Assembly: GCF_001650345.1 (NCBI RefSeq)
Contig: NZ_LVHF01000027.1
Coordinates: forward strand, 1 to 64,000
DNA: 64,000 nucleotides
Reading direction: 5' to 3'
DNA from: Photobacterium jeanii
Lineage (GTDB): Bacteria; Pseudomonadota; Gammaproteobacteria; Enterobacterales; Vibrionaceae
Made by a program: the position numbers and the translations under genes. Shown piece by piece: positions 37,733-47,165 of the stretch (positions within the stretch are counted from its first letter, which is position 1; every line of letters begins with the position of its first letter). Under the pieces are notes generated by a model, which saw only the letters and a program-made list of their open reading frames with translations, did not search any database and had not been told where the DNA came from.

Positions 37733-40218
37733 AAATGACACGACGTGCGTTTGTGAAAGCAAACGCGGCAGCTTCAGCCGCTGCTGTAGCGGGTATCACC
37801 CTGCCTGCGTCAGCAACTAACCTGATCGTTAGTTCTGACCAAACCAAGATTAAATGGGACAAGGCACCTTGTCGTTTTTGTGGTACAGGTTGTTCTGTAC
37901 TGGTGGGTACGCAAAATGGTCGTGTTGTGGCAACACAAGGTGACCCAGAAGCACCAGTAAACAAGGGCTTGAACTGTATCAAGGGTTACTTCCTTTCTAA
38001 GATTATGTACGGTAAAGATCGCCTACAAACACCAATGCTTCGTATGAAGGATGGTAAATTCCATAAAGACGGTGATTTTGCGCCGATCTCTTGGGATCAA
38101 GCGTTCGATATCATGGCTGAGAAGTGGAAAGGTGCACTGAAAGACAAAGGTCCAACAAGCGTTGGTATGTTTGGTTCTGGCCAGTGGACGGTAATGGAAG
38201 GTTACGCGGCATCGAAAATGATGAAAGCGGGTTTCCGTTCTAACAACATCGACCCGAATGCCCGTCACTGTATGGCTTCTGCGGTAGGTGCGTTTATGCG
38301 TACTTTCGGTATCGATGAGCCAATGGGTTGCTATGATGACTTTGAAAACGCAGACGTGTTCGTACTGTGGGGTTCAAACATGGCTGAGATGCACCCAGTA
38401 TTGTGGACACGTATTACTGACCGCCGTTTAAGTCACCCTCATGTTAAAGTAAACGTGCTTTCTACTTTCTATCACCGCTCGTTTGAGCTGGCTGATAACG
38501 GCATGATTTTCGAGCCGCAAACTGACCTTGCGATTGCGAACTTCATTGCAAACTACATCATTGAAAACGATGCCGTGAACTGGGACTTTGTGAATAAACA
38601 CACAAACTTCAAGCGCGCGACAACCGATATCGGTTACGGTCTACGTGACGACGATCCACTACAGAAAAAAGCAGCGAACCCGAACTCAGGCAAAATGCAC
38701 CCAATGAGCTTCGATGAGTTCAAAGCGTCTGTATCTGAATATACGCTAGAAAAAGCTTCTAAGATGTCAGGTGTTTCTGAAGAGAAACTGCTTGAGATGG
38801 CGAAGCAATACGCGGATCCAAACACCAAGGTAATGTCACTATGGACTATGGGTATGAACCAACATACTCGTGGTGTGTGGATGAACAGCTTGGTTTACAA
38901 CATTCACCTACTAACCGGTAAGATTTCTACCCCGGGTAACAGCCCATTCTCGCTAACGGGTCAGCCTTCTGCGTGTGGTACTGCACGTGAAGTAGGTACT
39001 TTCTCACACCGTCTACCTGCTGACATGGTCGTAGCGAATCCTAAGCATCGCGCGATTGCTGAAAAAATCTGGAAACTGCCGGAAGGTACGATTCCACCGA
39101 AACCGGGTTACCACGCTGTACTGCAAGACCGTATGTTGAAAGACGGTAAGCTAAACGCGTACTGGGTAATGTGTAACAACAACCTCCAAGCAGGTCCAAA
39201 CATCAACACTGAGCGTCTTCCGGGCTACCGTAACCCTGAAAACTTCGTGGTGTGTTCAGACCCATACCCAACAGCAACAGCACAAGCGGCTGACCTTATT
39301 CTTCCGACTGCAATGTGGGTTGAGAAAGAAGGTGCTTACGGTAACGCTGAGCGTCGTACTCAAGCTTGGTACCAACAAGTTGAAGCACAAGGTGATGCGA
39401 AATCTGACTTGTGGCAAATCATGGAATTCACTAAGCGCTTCAAGATTGAAGAAGTGTGGGGCGATGACCTACTGGCGAAGATGCCTGAATACCGTGGTAA
39501 GACACTATACGATGTGCTATTCCGCAACGGTCAGGTAGACAAGTTCCCACTCACTGAAGCACAACCGCTTAATGACGATGCGCAAGCGCAAGGCTACTAC
39601 GTACAGAAAGGTCTGTTCGAAGAATACGCAGCGTTTGGTCGCGACCACGGTCATGACTTAGCCCCTTACGATGTATACCACCAAGTACGTGGTCTACGTT
39701 GGCCTGTGGTTAACGGTAAAGAAACCCAGTGGCGTTTTGCTGAAGGTTCGGATCCATACGTACCTGCAGGTGAAGGCTTCCGTTTCTATGGTCATGCTGA
39801 TGGTAAAGCGAACATCATTTTCGCACCGTTTGAGCCAGCACCAGAAGTGCCAGATAACGAGTACGACATGTGGCTATGTACTGGTCGTGTTCTTGAGCAC
39901 TGGCATACCGGTACCATGACACGTCGTGTACCTGAGTTATACAAAGCGGTGCCGGATGCTGTGTGTTACATCCACCCAGATGATGCGAAAAAACGTAAGC
40001 TGCGCCGTGGTGATGAAGTGCTTCTAGCTTCACGTCGTGGTGAAATTCGCTGTCGTGTTGAAACGCGCGGTCGTAACCGTCCGCCGGAAGGGTTGGTATT
40101 CGTACCTTTCTTCGATGCACGTATTTTGGTGAACAAGCTGATTTTGGATGCGACAGATCCGCTGTCTAAACAGACGGACTTTAAGAAGTGTCCAATTAAG
40201 ATCACCAAAGTTGCATAA
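37729..40218 (+). CDS. napA: Periplasmic nitrate reductase catalytic subunit
   Basis: The 829-residue molybdoenzyme has a Tat leader ([12 protein letters not shown], cleavage near PASA), a 4Fe-4S site at Cys48, Cys51, Cys55 and Cys83, and the molybdenum ligand Cys181 in RHCMASAVG. It reduces nitrate to nitrite in the periplasm. It lies between napD (4-nt overlap) and napB. Confidence 0.97.
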   Translation: MKMTRRAFVKANAAASAAAVAGITLPASATNLIVSSDQTKIKWDKAPCRFCGTGCSVLVGTQNGRVVATQGDPEAPVNKGLNCIKGYFLSKIMYGKDRLQTPMLRMKDGKFHKDGDFAPISWDQAFDIMAEKWKGALKDKGPTSVGMFGSGQWTVMEGYAASKMMKAGFRSNNIDPNARHCMASAVGAFMRTFGIDEPMGCYDDFENADVFVLWGSNMAEMHPVLWTRITDRRLSHPHVKVNVLSTFYHRSFELADNGMIFEPQTDLAIANFIANYIIENDAVNWDFVNKHTNFKRATTDIGYGLRDDDPLQKKAANPNSGKMHPMSFDEFKASVSEYTLEKASKMSGVSEEKLLEMAKQYADPNTKVMSLWTMGMNQHTRGVWMNSLVYNIHLLTGKISTPGNSPFSLTGQPSACGTAREVGTFSHRLPADMVVANPKHRAIAEKIWKLPEGTIPPKPGYHAVLQDRMLKDGKLNAYWVMCNNNLQAGPNINTERLPGYRNPENFVVCSDPYPTATAQAADLILPTAMWVEKEGAYGNAERRTQAWYQQVEAQGDAKSDLWQIMEFTKRFKIEEVWGDDLLAKMPEYRGKTLYDVLFRNGQVDKFPLTEAQPLNDDAQAQGYYVQKGLFEEYAAFGRDHGHDLAPYDVYHQVRGLRWPVVNGKETQWRFAEGSDPYVPAGEGFRFYGHADGKANIIFAPFEPAPEVPDNEYDMWLCTGRVLEHWHTGTMTRRVPELYKAVPDAVCYIHPDDAKKRKLRRGDEVLLASRRGEIRCRVETRGRNRPPEGLVFVPFFDARILVNKLILDATDPLSKQTDFKKCPIKITKVA

Positions 40219-40306
40219 CAGACAGCCTTTCCTTGCTCTTTGCCCTTCAATAATGGGCAAGAGCAAGGTTGTAAGCCTCGAATTTAGCCATTAGGCGGAG
40301 ATAAGA

Positions 40307-40777
40307 ATGAAACGATTAATGCTTGCCCTTATGACGGTAGGGCTTTTATTCACGGGTGTTGCGCATAGCCATAATGAAGAGCTATACCCGGGTGGTCATG
40401 GTGGTGTTGAATCACTACGCGGTATCACTGAATTAGATACCACACGTCCAGCCGACGAATTTAAACATTACCCACGTGACCAAGGTGTGATCGAAAGTGA
40501 CTACGTATACCAGCCACCTTTGATCCCACACACTGTGCGTAACTACGAAGTGTCGCTAAACGCGAACAAATGTTTATCGTGCCACAGCTGGAAAAACGCG
40601 AAAGAATCAGGTGCAACCAAAATCAGTGTAACTCACTACCAGACTCGTGAAGGTCAGGTGCTATCTGATGTGTCTCCTCGTCGTTACTTCTGTCAGCAAT
40701 GTCACGTTCCTCAAGCAGATGCTAAGCCTTTAGTTGGTAATGACTTCAAGCGTGTTGAAGCGCTTCGCAACGAATAA
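40307..40777 (+). CDS. napB: Periplasmic nitrate reductase dihaem cytochrome c subunit
   Basis: The 156-residue protein has a signal peptide and two c-haem motifs, CLSCH (89-93) and CQQCH (129-133), with the Pro-rich YVYQPPLIPHTV typical of NapB. It passes electrons from NapC to NapA. Confidence 0.95.
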   Translation: MKRLMLALMTVGLLFTGVAHSHNEELYPGGHGGVESLRGITELDTTRPADEFKHYPRDQGVIESDYVYQPPLIPHTVRNYEVSLNANKCLSCHSWKNAKESGATKISVTHYQTREGQVLSDVSPRRYFCQQCHVPQADAKPLVGNDFKRVEALRNE

Positions 40778-40797
40778 GCGGAATCAAGAGGTTAGCT

Positions 40798-41370
40798 ATG
40801 AAAATATTAAAGGCTTTTTGGCAACGGATGCGCGCACCAAGTAAGGTGGCTGTTGGCTTGGTGTTGTTCATGGGCTTTATGGGTGGTCTGCTATTCTGGG
40901 GTGCATTTAACACCGGAATGGAAGCAACTAACACAGAAGAGTTCTGTTCTGGTTGTCACGCACCAATCGTAAAAGAGATCCGTGAAACGATTCACTATGC
41001 CAACCGTTCAGGTGTTCGTGCAATTTGTTCTGATTGTCACGTACCACATAACTGGACTGATAAGATTGTGCGTAAAGTACAGGCATCAAAAGAGCTGGTG
41101 GCATTTGCTATGGGTACCATCTCGACCGAAGAGAAATTCCAAGAACGCCGTGGTCATTTGGCCCACCGTGAATGGAAACGAATGAAAGACAACGATTCGC
41201 AGGAATGTCGTAACTGCCATAACTACGAATACATGGACTTCTCAGAGCAAGGTGAGCGTAGTGTGAAACAACACTCTACAGCCCTAGCTTCAGGTGAAAA
41301 GACCTGTGTTGACTGTCATAAAGGGATTGCTCACAAACTACCTGACATGAAAGATGTGGAAGGTTGGTAA
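40798..41370 (+). CDS. napC: Tetrahaem quinol dehydrogenase NapC
   Basis: The 190-residue protein has one N-terminal membrane anchor and four c-haem sites: CSGCH (50), CSDCH (77), CRNCH (137) and CVDCH (170). It oxidises membrane quinol and feeds NapB. No napGH genes are present, so NapC is the only electron entry visible. Confidence 0.96.
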   Translation: MKILKAFWQRMRAPSKVAVGLVLFMGFMGGLLFWGAFNTGMEATNTEEFCSGCHAPIVKEIRETIHYANRSGVRAICSDCHVPHNWTDKIVRKVQASKELVAFAMGTISTEEKFQERRGHLAHREWKRMKDNDSQECRNCHNYEYMDFSEQGERSVKQHSTALASGEKTCVDCHKGIAHKLPDMKDVEGW

Positions 41371-41391
41371 TAACTAAGGGGTGAAATCAGA

Positions 41392-41529
41392 ATGAGTACA
41401 TTAGAGTGGGTTATTTGGCATGTGTTGGGTTATGCCGCAATGCCTGTAATCATCTTATCTGGCTTTGCTGCTGTTGCTGCCATTTGCATCTGGCTATTGT
41501 CGCTAGGTAAAGACAAAGAATTGAGCTAA
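41392..41529 (+). CDS. 45-residue membrane protein of the TIGR02808 type
   Basis: This short gene encodes 45 residues, beginning MSTLEWVIWHVLGYAAMPVI and ending LGKDKELS, with one central membrane helix. GGGGTGA lies upstream, and the gene starts 21 nt after napC in the same unit. It fits a very small family described next to nap genes in Vibrio and Photobacterium. It may play a NapE-like part, but no function is known. Confidence 0.82.
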   Translation: MSTLEWVIWHVLGYAAMPVIILSGFAAVAAICIWLLSLGKDKELS

Positions 41530-41551
41530 CAGTCAGCTATATCCATATTTG

Positions 41552-41578
41552 AACCACGTCTTAGGGCGTGGTTTTTTT
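41552..41578 (+). terminator. Terminator of the nap operon
   Basis: AACCACG and CGTGGTT form the stem, followed by seven T. It overlaps the last codons of the converging gene at 41561-41791. Confidence 0.9.
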
Positions 41579-41791
41579 ATAGCTATGATGATCAAGATCG
41601 GCATCGTTAGAGACGCGTTTGACTAGCCCGATAACGACCAGAGCGATCCAAACGCTGTAGATTGGAAGCCATTCTAGGATCAATTGCACTATGCTGACAG
41701 AGTCAAAATTGATCCACAACTCAGCAAGATGCAACAACGCCATCAACCACAAGCCGATGAAACTGAACGCGAGGAATGAGGGTCTGTCCAT
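41561..41791 (-). CDS. Small two-helix membrane protein, unknown
   Basis: The 76-residue protein has two hydrophobic segments (LAFSFIGLWLMALLHL and LEWLPIYSVWIALVVIGLV) and a polar tail with DLDHHSYKK. I do not recognise the family. The stop lies inside the nap terminator hairpin of the other strand. A weak AAGAT precedes the ATG. Confidence 0.6.
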   Translation of the reverse strand: MDRPSFLAFSFIGLWLMALLHLAELWINFDSVSIVQLILEWLPIYSVWIALVVIGLVKRVSNDADLDHHSYKKTTP

Positions 41792-41920
41792 AGTGGTATC
41801 TTCATACGTAACTAACGAATGAAGATACTATAGATCTAAATGAGAATTATTACCAATGAGTTTTGTTTGAAATATCGCTAAACGGTGTATTTAGTAAAAA
41901 GCGACTTATTGTGTTGAGTG

Positions 41921-42370
41921 TTACGGGTTAGTGGTAATTAATTTGGCATCGATTAGCTTCTGGCGGAAAAGATCAGCACGTTCTCGGTTTACCCCAAAAT
42001 CAGAATAACCTGTACGCGACTCGGAGCGCACGATCAGCGTACTGCCTTGCTGCGCGACTTCAAAGTCATCGACAAACTGAAATACGCGGCTAACACATTC
42101 TACTCGAAGGTAGTTATCGCTTTTTTGGCCAAGCTGTGCACCAGGCAAAGAAAGGGCGAGTTGAGCGATTTGTTGCCAATCATTTTGCCCAGCAACGGTA
42201 AGCTGATACTGGGCAATGGCAAAGTCAGGGCGTGTTTCAAGGGTAGATACACAGTTTGGCTTTTCACCACATAGGGTATCGACTCGCTTACCGATTTGGC
42301 TATCACCATTTGAACAGCCGGCAAGCAGAGTGGTTGCGATGAGAGGGAGCGATAATAAGATCCGTTTCAT
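41921..42370 (-). CDS. DUF1499 family lipoprotein
   Basis: The 149-residue protein has a lipobox (LLAGC) and the DUF1499 pattern: NCVSTLETRP near the start, FQFVDDFEVAQ, and the signature VRSESRTGYSDFGVNRERADLFRQ. Function is unknown. A run of 9-bp repeats starts 38 nt before its ATG. Confidence 0.82.
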   Translation of the reverse strand: MKRILLSLPLIATTLLAGCSNGDSQIGKRVDTLCGEKPNCVSTLETRPDFAIAQYQLTVAGQNDWQQIAQLALSLPGAQLGQKSDNYLRVECVSRVFQFVDDFEVAQQGSTLIVRSESRTGYSDFGVNRERADLFRQKLIDAKLITTNP

Positions 42371-42407
42371 TATTCATCCTTGGTTGTGTGGCGCTTTATG
42401 ATCATGT

Positions 42408-42475
42408 TTAGCACGATTAGCACGATTAGCACGATTAGCACGATTAGCACGATTAGCACGATTAGCACGATTAGC
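42408..42475. repeat. 9-bp microsatellite, seven perfect units
   Basis: TTAGCACGA is repeated seven times (42408-42470) and followed by a broken unit TTAGC. It lies in the gap between the DUF2956 stop and the DUF1499 start, in the upstream region of the latter. Confidence 0.95.
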
Positions 42476-42495
42476 GCCGAGTGGCGACAAGCAAC

Positions 42496-42834
42496 CTAAG
42501 CGGCGAATTGAGTAAGGTATAAGCCAAATCCTACCCACGAGGCAGCAAGCAGTGCCCAAGGTAACCAGTGTTGCTTGTAGCTAACTTGATGCTCTACTTG
42601 TACGTCAGATGTTTCGACTGTCGTGTGCTTTTCTTTTTGCTGTTTTTTGCGAAATTTATCGCGTTCACGCGCTTTGGCTTTTTGTTGTTTTTTGTACTGT
42701 TCAATGCCTTTTTGGATCCCTTGAGCAATGAGTTTGGTTTGCTCTTTGGTTTGTCCTGGTTTTTGGGTCGCGCGTGCAATTTTCATCGCATCAGCTTGCG
42801 TCTCTGGTGAAGGTTGCTGCTTTTGGTTTGCCAT
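42496..42834 (-). CDS. DUF2956 family protein
   Basis: The 112-residue protein begins MANQKQQPSPETQADAMKIA and has TKLIAQGIQKGIEQYKKQQ, the DUF2956 core. A Lys-rich helix and one C-terminal membrane segment (PWALLAASWVGFGLYL) follow, so it is probably tail-anchored. I chose ATG 42834; a TTG at 42861 is the only earlier start. Function is unknown. Confidence 0.8.
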   Translation of the reverse strand: MANQKQQPSPETQADAMKIARATQKPGQTKEQTKLIAQGIQKGIEQYKKQQKAKARERDKFRKKQQKEKHTTVETSDVQVEHQVSYKQHWLPWALLAASWVGFGLYLTQFAA

Positions 42835-43385
42835 TGCTAATCGTTGTTGGTGAATTTTCAATAGATTATATACCCAAGGCTTGCTTAGAGGCAGTGTGTC
42901 GTCACTCGCTTTGTGTTGCTAACCAAGAGAAAATCACCGTTTGCGGCTTAGATGTCGCTCCCAGTAATAGAAAAAGGGAAATAATGTGCATCACATGACT
43001 ATGCAAAAGTGCTGTGCTTATTTTCAAACTTGTAGGAATATTTCAGAAAGTTAATCAAAATAAAAATAGATTAATATTTGCGCGCAGTCTATTTAAGTTG
43101 TTGATTTTTATTGGTTTGACTTTAGTTTGGGAACGGTTTTATTTGCTACTGATAAGTCTGTGAACACGATCAATGTTTCACTTTTATTGAAAGTTTCACC
43201 CAAAAAAGTGTGACAGAGGCTACAACTCATTAAGTGAAAAAGTGCGGTGTACCACAGAATTACCCATCTAGGGTTTTTATTTGAGATGAAGGCGCTAAGG
43301 TACTACGACAAACTTAATCTTGGGTTGAATATTGGCTATCGCACCACCATTGCTATAACAAGCTTGTGTAGTAGTAGGAGAAACC
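42835..43385. other. Gap of about 550 nt, no gene supported
   Basis: It holds the promoters of DUF2956 and DUF2919. A 42-codon open frame at 43286 overlaps the next gene, has its GAG too close to the ATG and odd composition, so I do not call it. Confidence 0.55.
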
Positions 43386-43847
43386 TTGCGATATTCACTC
43401 GATGCTTTTGATAAGCATGGCTTATTGAAGCCGTCCCCAATGTTATGGCTGGTTTTGGCATTCAGCGCCAAAGCTTGGATTGTCTTTGTGATGGCAGGAT
43501 CCAGTCGCGAGCAAGGATCACAGCTCCTCACTTTGTTCTATCCAATAAAAGAAACTTTGTATGTCGGGTTTGTTCTCGGGCTACCCAGTATTTTACTGAC
43601 TTGGCTCAGCGGGCTGCGACATCGTAATAATCATTTAATAAATACGATATGGCGACACGGAAAACTATTATTACTCGTCGCTTATATATCTGATTGTTTA
43701 TTACAGACGTATCACTTAATCACGACACAGGGTGTGTTTAGTTGGTCAAACGGGGTCATGATGGTCCTCACAATTTGGCTAACCATGTATTTGCTAAGGA
43801 GTACGCGCGTTAAGAATACGTTTGCTGATAAACCTGTAGAGAGGTAA
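43386..43847 (+). CDS. DUF2919 family membrane protein (TTG start)
   Basis: The 153-residue inner-membrane protein has about four helices and the DUF2919 N-terminus RYSLDAFDKHGLLKPSPMLWL. That N-terminus can only be made from TTG 43386, which has AGGAGA six bases upstream, so a rare TTG start is likely. It is followed after 5 nt by a secreted protein gene. Function is unknown. Confidence 0.8.
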   Translation: MRYSLDAFDKHGLLKPSPMLWLVLAFSAKAWIVFVMAGSSREQGSQLLTLFYPIKETLYVGFVLGLPSILLTWLSGLRHRNNHLINTIWRHGKLLLLVAYISDCLLQTYHLITTQGVFSWSNGVMMVLTIWLTMYLLRSTRVKNTFADKPVER

Positions 43848-43852
43848 AGCAA

Positions 43853-44257
43853 ATGAATGAATGGGGTAAAGGGTTAGTCTTATTTAGTGCCTTGCTCAGC
43901 CCACTAGCCATGGCTGATTGGCTACTGGATGTGAATTTCGAATTAACTGGCGCTGATAGCAAGCAAAGCGTGAATACGTCGCTGTCGTTACTGCCGGGTG
44001 AAGAAACGGTTTTCTTTGACACCGACGATCAAGGCCTGCATCGCCGTGAATTAGTAGGCAGCGCTGAGTTGTTAGAAGTGTCGGCTGAAGAGTTAAAGAT
44101 TGCTTTTAAAGTACAAGAGCGCTTGGATGATGGCGGTTGGCGCACAATTATCGCCCCAACACTTTCAACAGGGTTAGATACCCCCGCTTCATTTGAATCA
44201 GTTGATGATCAAGCAAATCAACAAGTGAAACTTCATATCGCAGTATCGTCAGTATAA
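43853..44257 (+). CDS. Secreted protein of unknown function, partner of DUF2919
   Basis: The 134-residue protein has a signal peptide (cleavage near LAMA-DW). The mature part is acidic and beta-rich: LLDVNFELTGADSKQSVN, then FFDTDDQGLHRREL and LKIAFKVQERLDDGGWRTII. It has no Cys. Tight coupling with the DUF2919 gene suggests a shared envelope role. I do not recognise the family. Confidence 0.68.
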   Translation: MNEWGKGLVLFSALLSPLAMADWLLDVNFELTGADSKQSVNTSLSLLPGEETVFFDTDDQGLHRRELVGSAELLEVSAEELKIAFKVQERLDDGGWRTIIAPTLSTGLDTPASFESVDDQANQQVKLHIAVSSV

Positions 44258-44370
44258 CGATGATGTCACGTCGACAGAGTAGGTATGATTTAATCATGGC
44301 GTATGTGGCTGTGATAGTAACACCAAGGATTGATGCAAAGCTGATTAGGATATTGTTTTGAAGCTTGAAA

Positions 44371-45975
44371 CTACACGACTCGATTTTCTATAAAACGCTC
44401 CTGTTGGGAGCGTTTTTTATTGCCGTACATTTGGCTATCGGCCCGTGATAGGAAGTAATCGGGCGTATCACCGTTACGGTAATAGGTCACCCCGACACTC
44501 GCCCCTATCGTGATGGAGTATTCGTTGAGCACAAACGGGCGGCGAGCTTGGATCATGATTTGATCGACCAAGCTATCAACCTCTTTTGTACTGGTCTTAG
44601 TGATCAACATGACAAACTCATCTCCCGCTAAGCGAGCGAAAAACGCATTACCTCCTAATAACCCATTCATTCGATAACAGAATTGCTGCAGCACTTTATC
44701 GCCAATGTGGTGACCATGGTTGTCGTTGACTTGCTTAAAATCATCAAGGTCGATGAACAGCAAAGCGGGAGCAGCATGTTGAATGGACTGGCATTTTAGA
44801 GTGCGGTGTAAGTGCTCTAAAAAGGCATAACGGTTTGGTATACCGGTAAGCATATCTTTACGCGCAATCAGTGCCGTTTTGGCTTCAGATTCTTTTCTGC
44901 GACGGATTTCCTTTCTTAATTGCCGATTGGCCCAAGTGCAATAACCAATACCAACCACACTAATAAAAAAGCTGATGATTGCGGTGTTAAGCCAAGGCTT
45001 TATGGTTAGCCACATTTGGCGCTCTTGGAGAGGATAAAGAAATTGCTCGTCGATAACAGTGGGCGGAATGATTTTGAGTTGATGCAGCGTATCGGCAATG
45101 TGTTGCCAGCGAGTCGTGTTCATGTGGCCGAGCTCGATCAGTTCAGCCATGATCATATCGCGGCTAGCCAGTAATTCTTGCTCAAGCACTGCTGGGCTTT
45201 TACCGGTTGGGTAGTGGGTCAGGATTTCTAATGTTTCCGGAATATGTTGCAGTGCATACTCCCAGCCCCTAAGGCTTGCTTCTCGAAAACCTGTCACAAC
45301 ATCTTCGTTGTACTCCACCATATCACTATGAGTGAAGATGATATCGCTGTAGAAATAAATGCCGTGATCGGTTGGATCAAATACTCGTGGGGGAATGCCT
45401 TGCTGATTGAGAATGTAAGCATCGCTGGTGAGGTAACCACTAAAAGCATCGACGTGATCTTGTACCAAGCTTTCAAGTTTGCCGGTAGTCGGTACTTGTT
45501 CAAAATCGCTGAGGGTTAATCCTGCTTTTGCCATCATCGCAATGATTTCTGCATCTTCATTACCAGCAAACATCATGATTTGTTTACCAGATAAATCCGA
45601 TAATTGGTAAATCGGCGAGTCGGCTTTCATCAAGAGTACGTTCGGTGAGCGCTGGAAGATATTAGCTAGGGCAACAAGAGGTTGACCATGACCATAAGCG
45701 ACTAAAACTTCGGTATTACCAACGCCAAAGTGGGCTTTTTTACTCAGAACGGCATGAAGCGCGCTTTTTCCATCACCACCTTGATTTATAGTGACGTCTA
45801 ATCCGGCTTCATGATAAAAGCCTTTTTCTTTGGCAACATAAAAGCCTGCAAATTCGGCTTGATGGTGCCAGCGCAATTGCAAGTTAACAGCTTCTACTGC
45901 TGCCTGAGCTGGGCTGGTTAATATCACCAAAAGTAGTAGAATAACTAAGGTTATTTGACTCACAATATGCAACAT
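44371..45975 (-). CDS. THI5/NMT1-like periplasmic sensor with GGDEF domain
   Basis: The 534-residue protein has a signal peptide, then an NMT1/THI5-type binding domain (LQLRWHHQAEFAGFYVAKEKGFYHEAGL, residues about 30-310). A membrane helix near 330-348 and a GGDEF domain with active-site AGDEF at 450-454 complete it. AGDEF versions can be active. The inhibitory RxxD site is absent. The binding domain family recognises pyrimidine thiamin precursors or similar small molecules, so the protein probably links a periplasmic ligand to c-di-GMP. Confidence 0.87.
   Translation of the reverse strand: MLHIVSQITLVILLLLVILTSPAQAAVEAVNLQLRWHHQAEFAGFYVAKEKGFYHEAGLDVTINQGGDGKSALHAVLSKKAHFGVGNTEVLVAYGHGQPLVALANIFQRSPNVLLMKADSPIYQLSDLSGKQIMMFAGNEDAEIIAMMAKAGLTLSDFEQVPTTGKLESLVQDHVDAFSGYLTSDAYILNQQGIPPRVFDPTDHGIYFYSDIIFTHSDMVEYNEDVVTGFREASLRGWEYALQHIPETLEILTHYPTGKSPAVLEQELLASRDMIMAELIELGHMNTTRWQHIADTLHQLKIIPPTVIDEQFLYPLQERQMWLTIKPWLNTAIISFFISVVGIGYCTWANRQLRKEIRRRKESEAKTALIARKDMLTGIPNRYAFLEHLHRTLKCQSIQHAAPALLFIDLDDFKQVNDNHGHHIGDKVLQQFCYRMNGLLGGNAFFARLAGDEFVMLITKTSTKEVDSLVDQIMIQARRPFVLNEYSITIGASVGVTYYRNGDTPDYFLSRADSQMYGNKKRSQQERFIENRVV
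44392..44418 (+). terminator. Terminator of the DUF2919 unit inside an opposing gene
   Basis: AAAACGCTCC and GGAGCGTTTT form a 10-bp stem followed by T residues. It lies within the last codons of the THI5/GGDEF gene on the opposite strand. Confidence 0.8.
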
Positions 45976-46136
45976 CTTTAATCGTTGAAGAGCGGCGGTA
46001 ACTATATGTAAAGTTAGCTATTGCTGTAAAGACCTAAACCCTACCTATGTGATGGTTAGCAGCGATCATAAGTTCTTGATAAGTCAATTTATAATCAATT
46101 TACAAAATAATACTTAGAACCATTTAGGAGATTTTT

Positions 46137-47033
46137 ATGGCTATCGCACAACCGGCAATTATCCCTGATGCAGGGCCATTTGCTCTTTATGTTGTACTGA
46201 AAGTGGTTGGTGATAAACAAGCGGTTCTGGACCAATTTAAGCAAGTACACACTCTTGTTAGTAGCATCAATACTCAACAAACCGATGCTAATCTTCGTGC
46301 AAGCGTTGCTTTCGGTAAGGATTTTTGGCTTTCGCTTGAACGCGGTTGCCCTGAAAATTTTGATGATTTTGAAGCGCTAGGTGAAGGTGATATTACAGCC
46401 CCTGCTACGGGTGGTGATATTCTGTTACACGTAAATGCTTCTCGCCATGATTTAAACTTCTATCTACTTCGTAAGCTATTGACTGATATCGCCGCTGACG
46501 TTGAAATCATGGACGAAACATACGGTTTCAAATACCTAGATGCACGTGATATGACAGATTTCATCGATGGTACTGAAAACCCGAAAACCGATGAATCTCG
46601 TAAAGAGGTTGCGCTGATCAAAGACGGTGAATTTGCGGGCGGTAGCTTCGTGATGGTTCAGCGCTTTATTCACAACCTACCTGCGTGGAATCGCCTAAAC
46701 GTGGCAGCACAGGAAAAAGTGATTGGTCGTACTAAACCTGATTCTGTAGAACTCGAAGATGTTCCTGCACAGTCGCATGTGGGTCGTGTTGATATTAAAG
46801 AAGAAGGTAAGGGCTTGAAGATTGTTCGTCATAGCTTGCCATACGGTAGCGTGAGCGGTGATCACGGCCTTCTGTTCATTGCTTACTGTCATACCCAGCA
46901 TAACTTTAAAGCGATGCTAGAGAGCATGTACGGTAAAACTGACGGTAAAACTGATCAGATGCTGCGCTTTACTTCGGCAGTAACCGGGGCTTACTTCTTT
47001 GCGCCATCAGCAGAGATGCTAGCAAGCCTATAA
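46137..47033 (+). CDS. DyP-type (YfeX-like) haem peroxidase
   Basis: The 298-residue protein has the DyP motif DFIDGTENP with catalytic Asp144, the proximal haem ligand likely His214 (AQSHVGRVD) and distal Arg231 (RHSLPYG). There is no signal or Tat peptide, so it acts in the cytosol, as YfeX does. It uses peroxide to oxidise dyes or porphyrin-type substrates; the natural substrate is unclear. AGGAG lies upstream and a terminator follows. Confidence 0.92.
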   Translation: MAIAQPAIIPDAGPFALYVVLKVVGDKQAVLDQFKQVHTLVSSINTQQTDANLRASVAFGKDFWLSLERGCPENFDDFEALGEGDITAPATGGDILLHVNASRHDLNFYLLRKLLTDIAADVEIMDETYGFKYLDARDMTDFIDGTENPKTDESRKEVALIKDGEFAGGSFVMVQRFIHNLPAWNRLNVAAQEKVIGRTKPDSVELEDVPAQSHVGRVDIKEEGKGLKIVRHSLPYGSVSGDHGLLFIAYCHTQHNFKAMLESMYGKTDGKTDQMLRFTSAVTGAYFFAPSAEMLASL

Positions 47034-47062
47034 GCGTTTTTGCGCGAGACTATCTGAATAAT

Positions 47063-47091
47063 AAAAGCGAAGGCAGTGCCTTCGCTTTTTT
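47063..47091 (+). terminator. Terminator of the DyP gene
   Basis: AAAAGCGAAGGC-agt-GCCTTCGCTTTT followed by T residues. Confidence 0.92.
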
Positions 47092-47121
47092 GTTGCTACT
47101 GTTTTCTATATCGCAGAAAAC

Positions 47122-47146
47122 AAAAACGCCACCCGAAGGTGGCGCT
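47122..47146 (-). terminator. Terminator of ptsHI-crr
   Basis: CGCCACC-cgaa-GGTGGCG, with five A on the plus strand giving a T tract on the transcript, 20 nt beyond crr. Confidence 0.85.
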
Positions 47147-47165
47147 TTATTAAGATTTCACAATC

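Noticed and set aside
42374..42559. Minus-strand frame with Ala-Asn-Arg repeats across the microsatellite
   Set aside because: It overlaps the end of DUF2956 and the start of DUF1499 and is open only because the 9-bp repeat keeps frame.
43286..43414. 42-codon frame MKALRYYDKLNLG before DUF2919
   Set aside because: Its GAG is too close to the ATG, it overlaps the start of DUF2919, and its composition is not protein-like.
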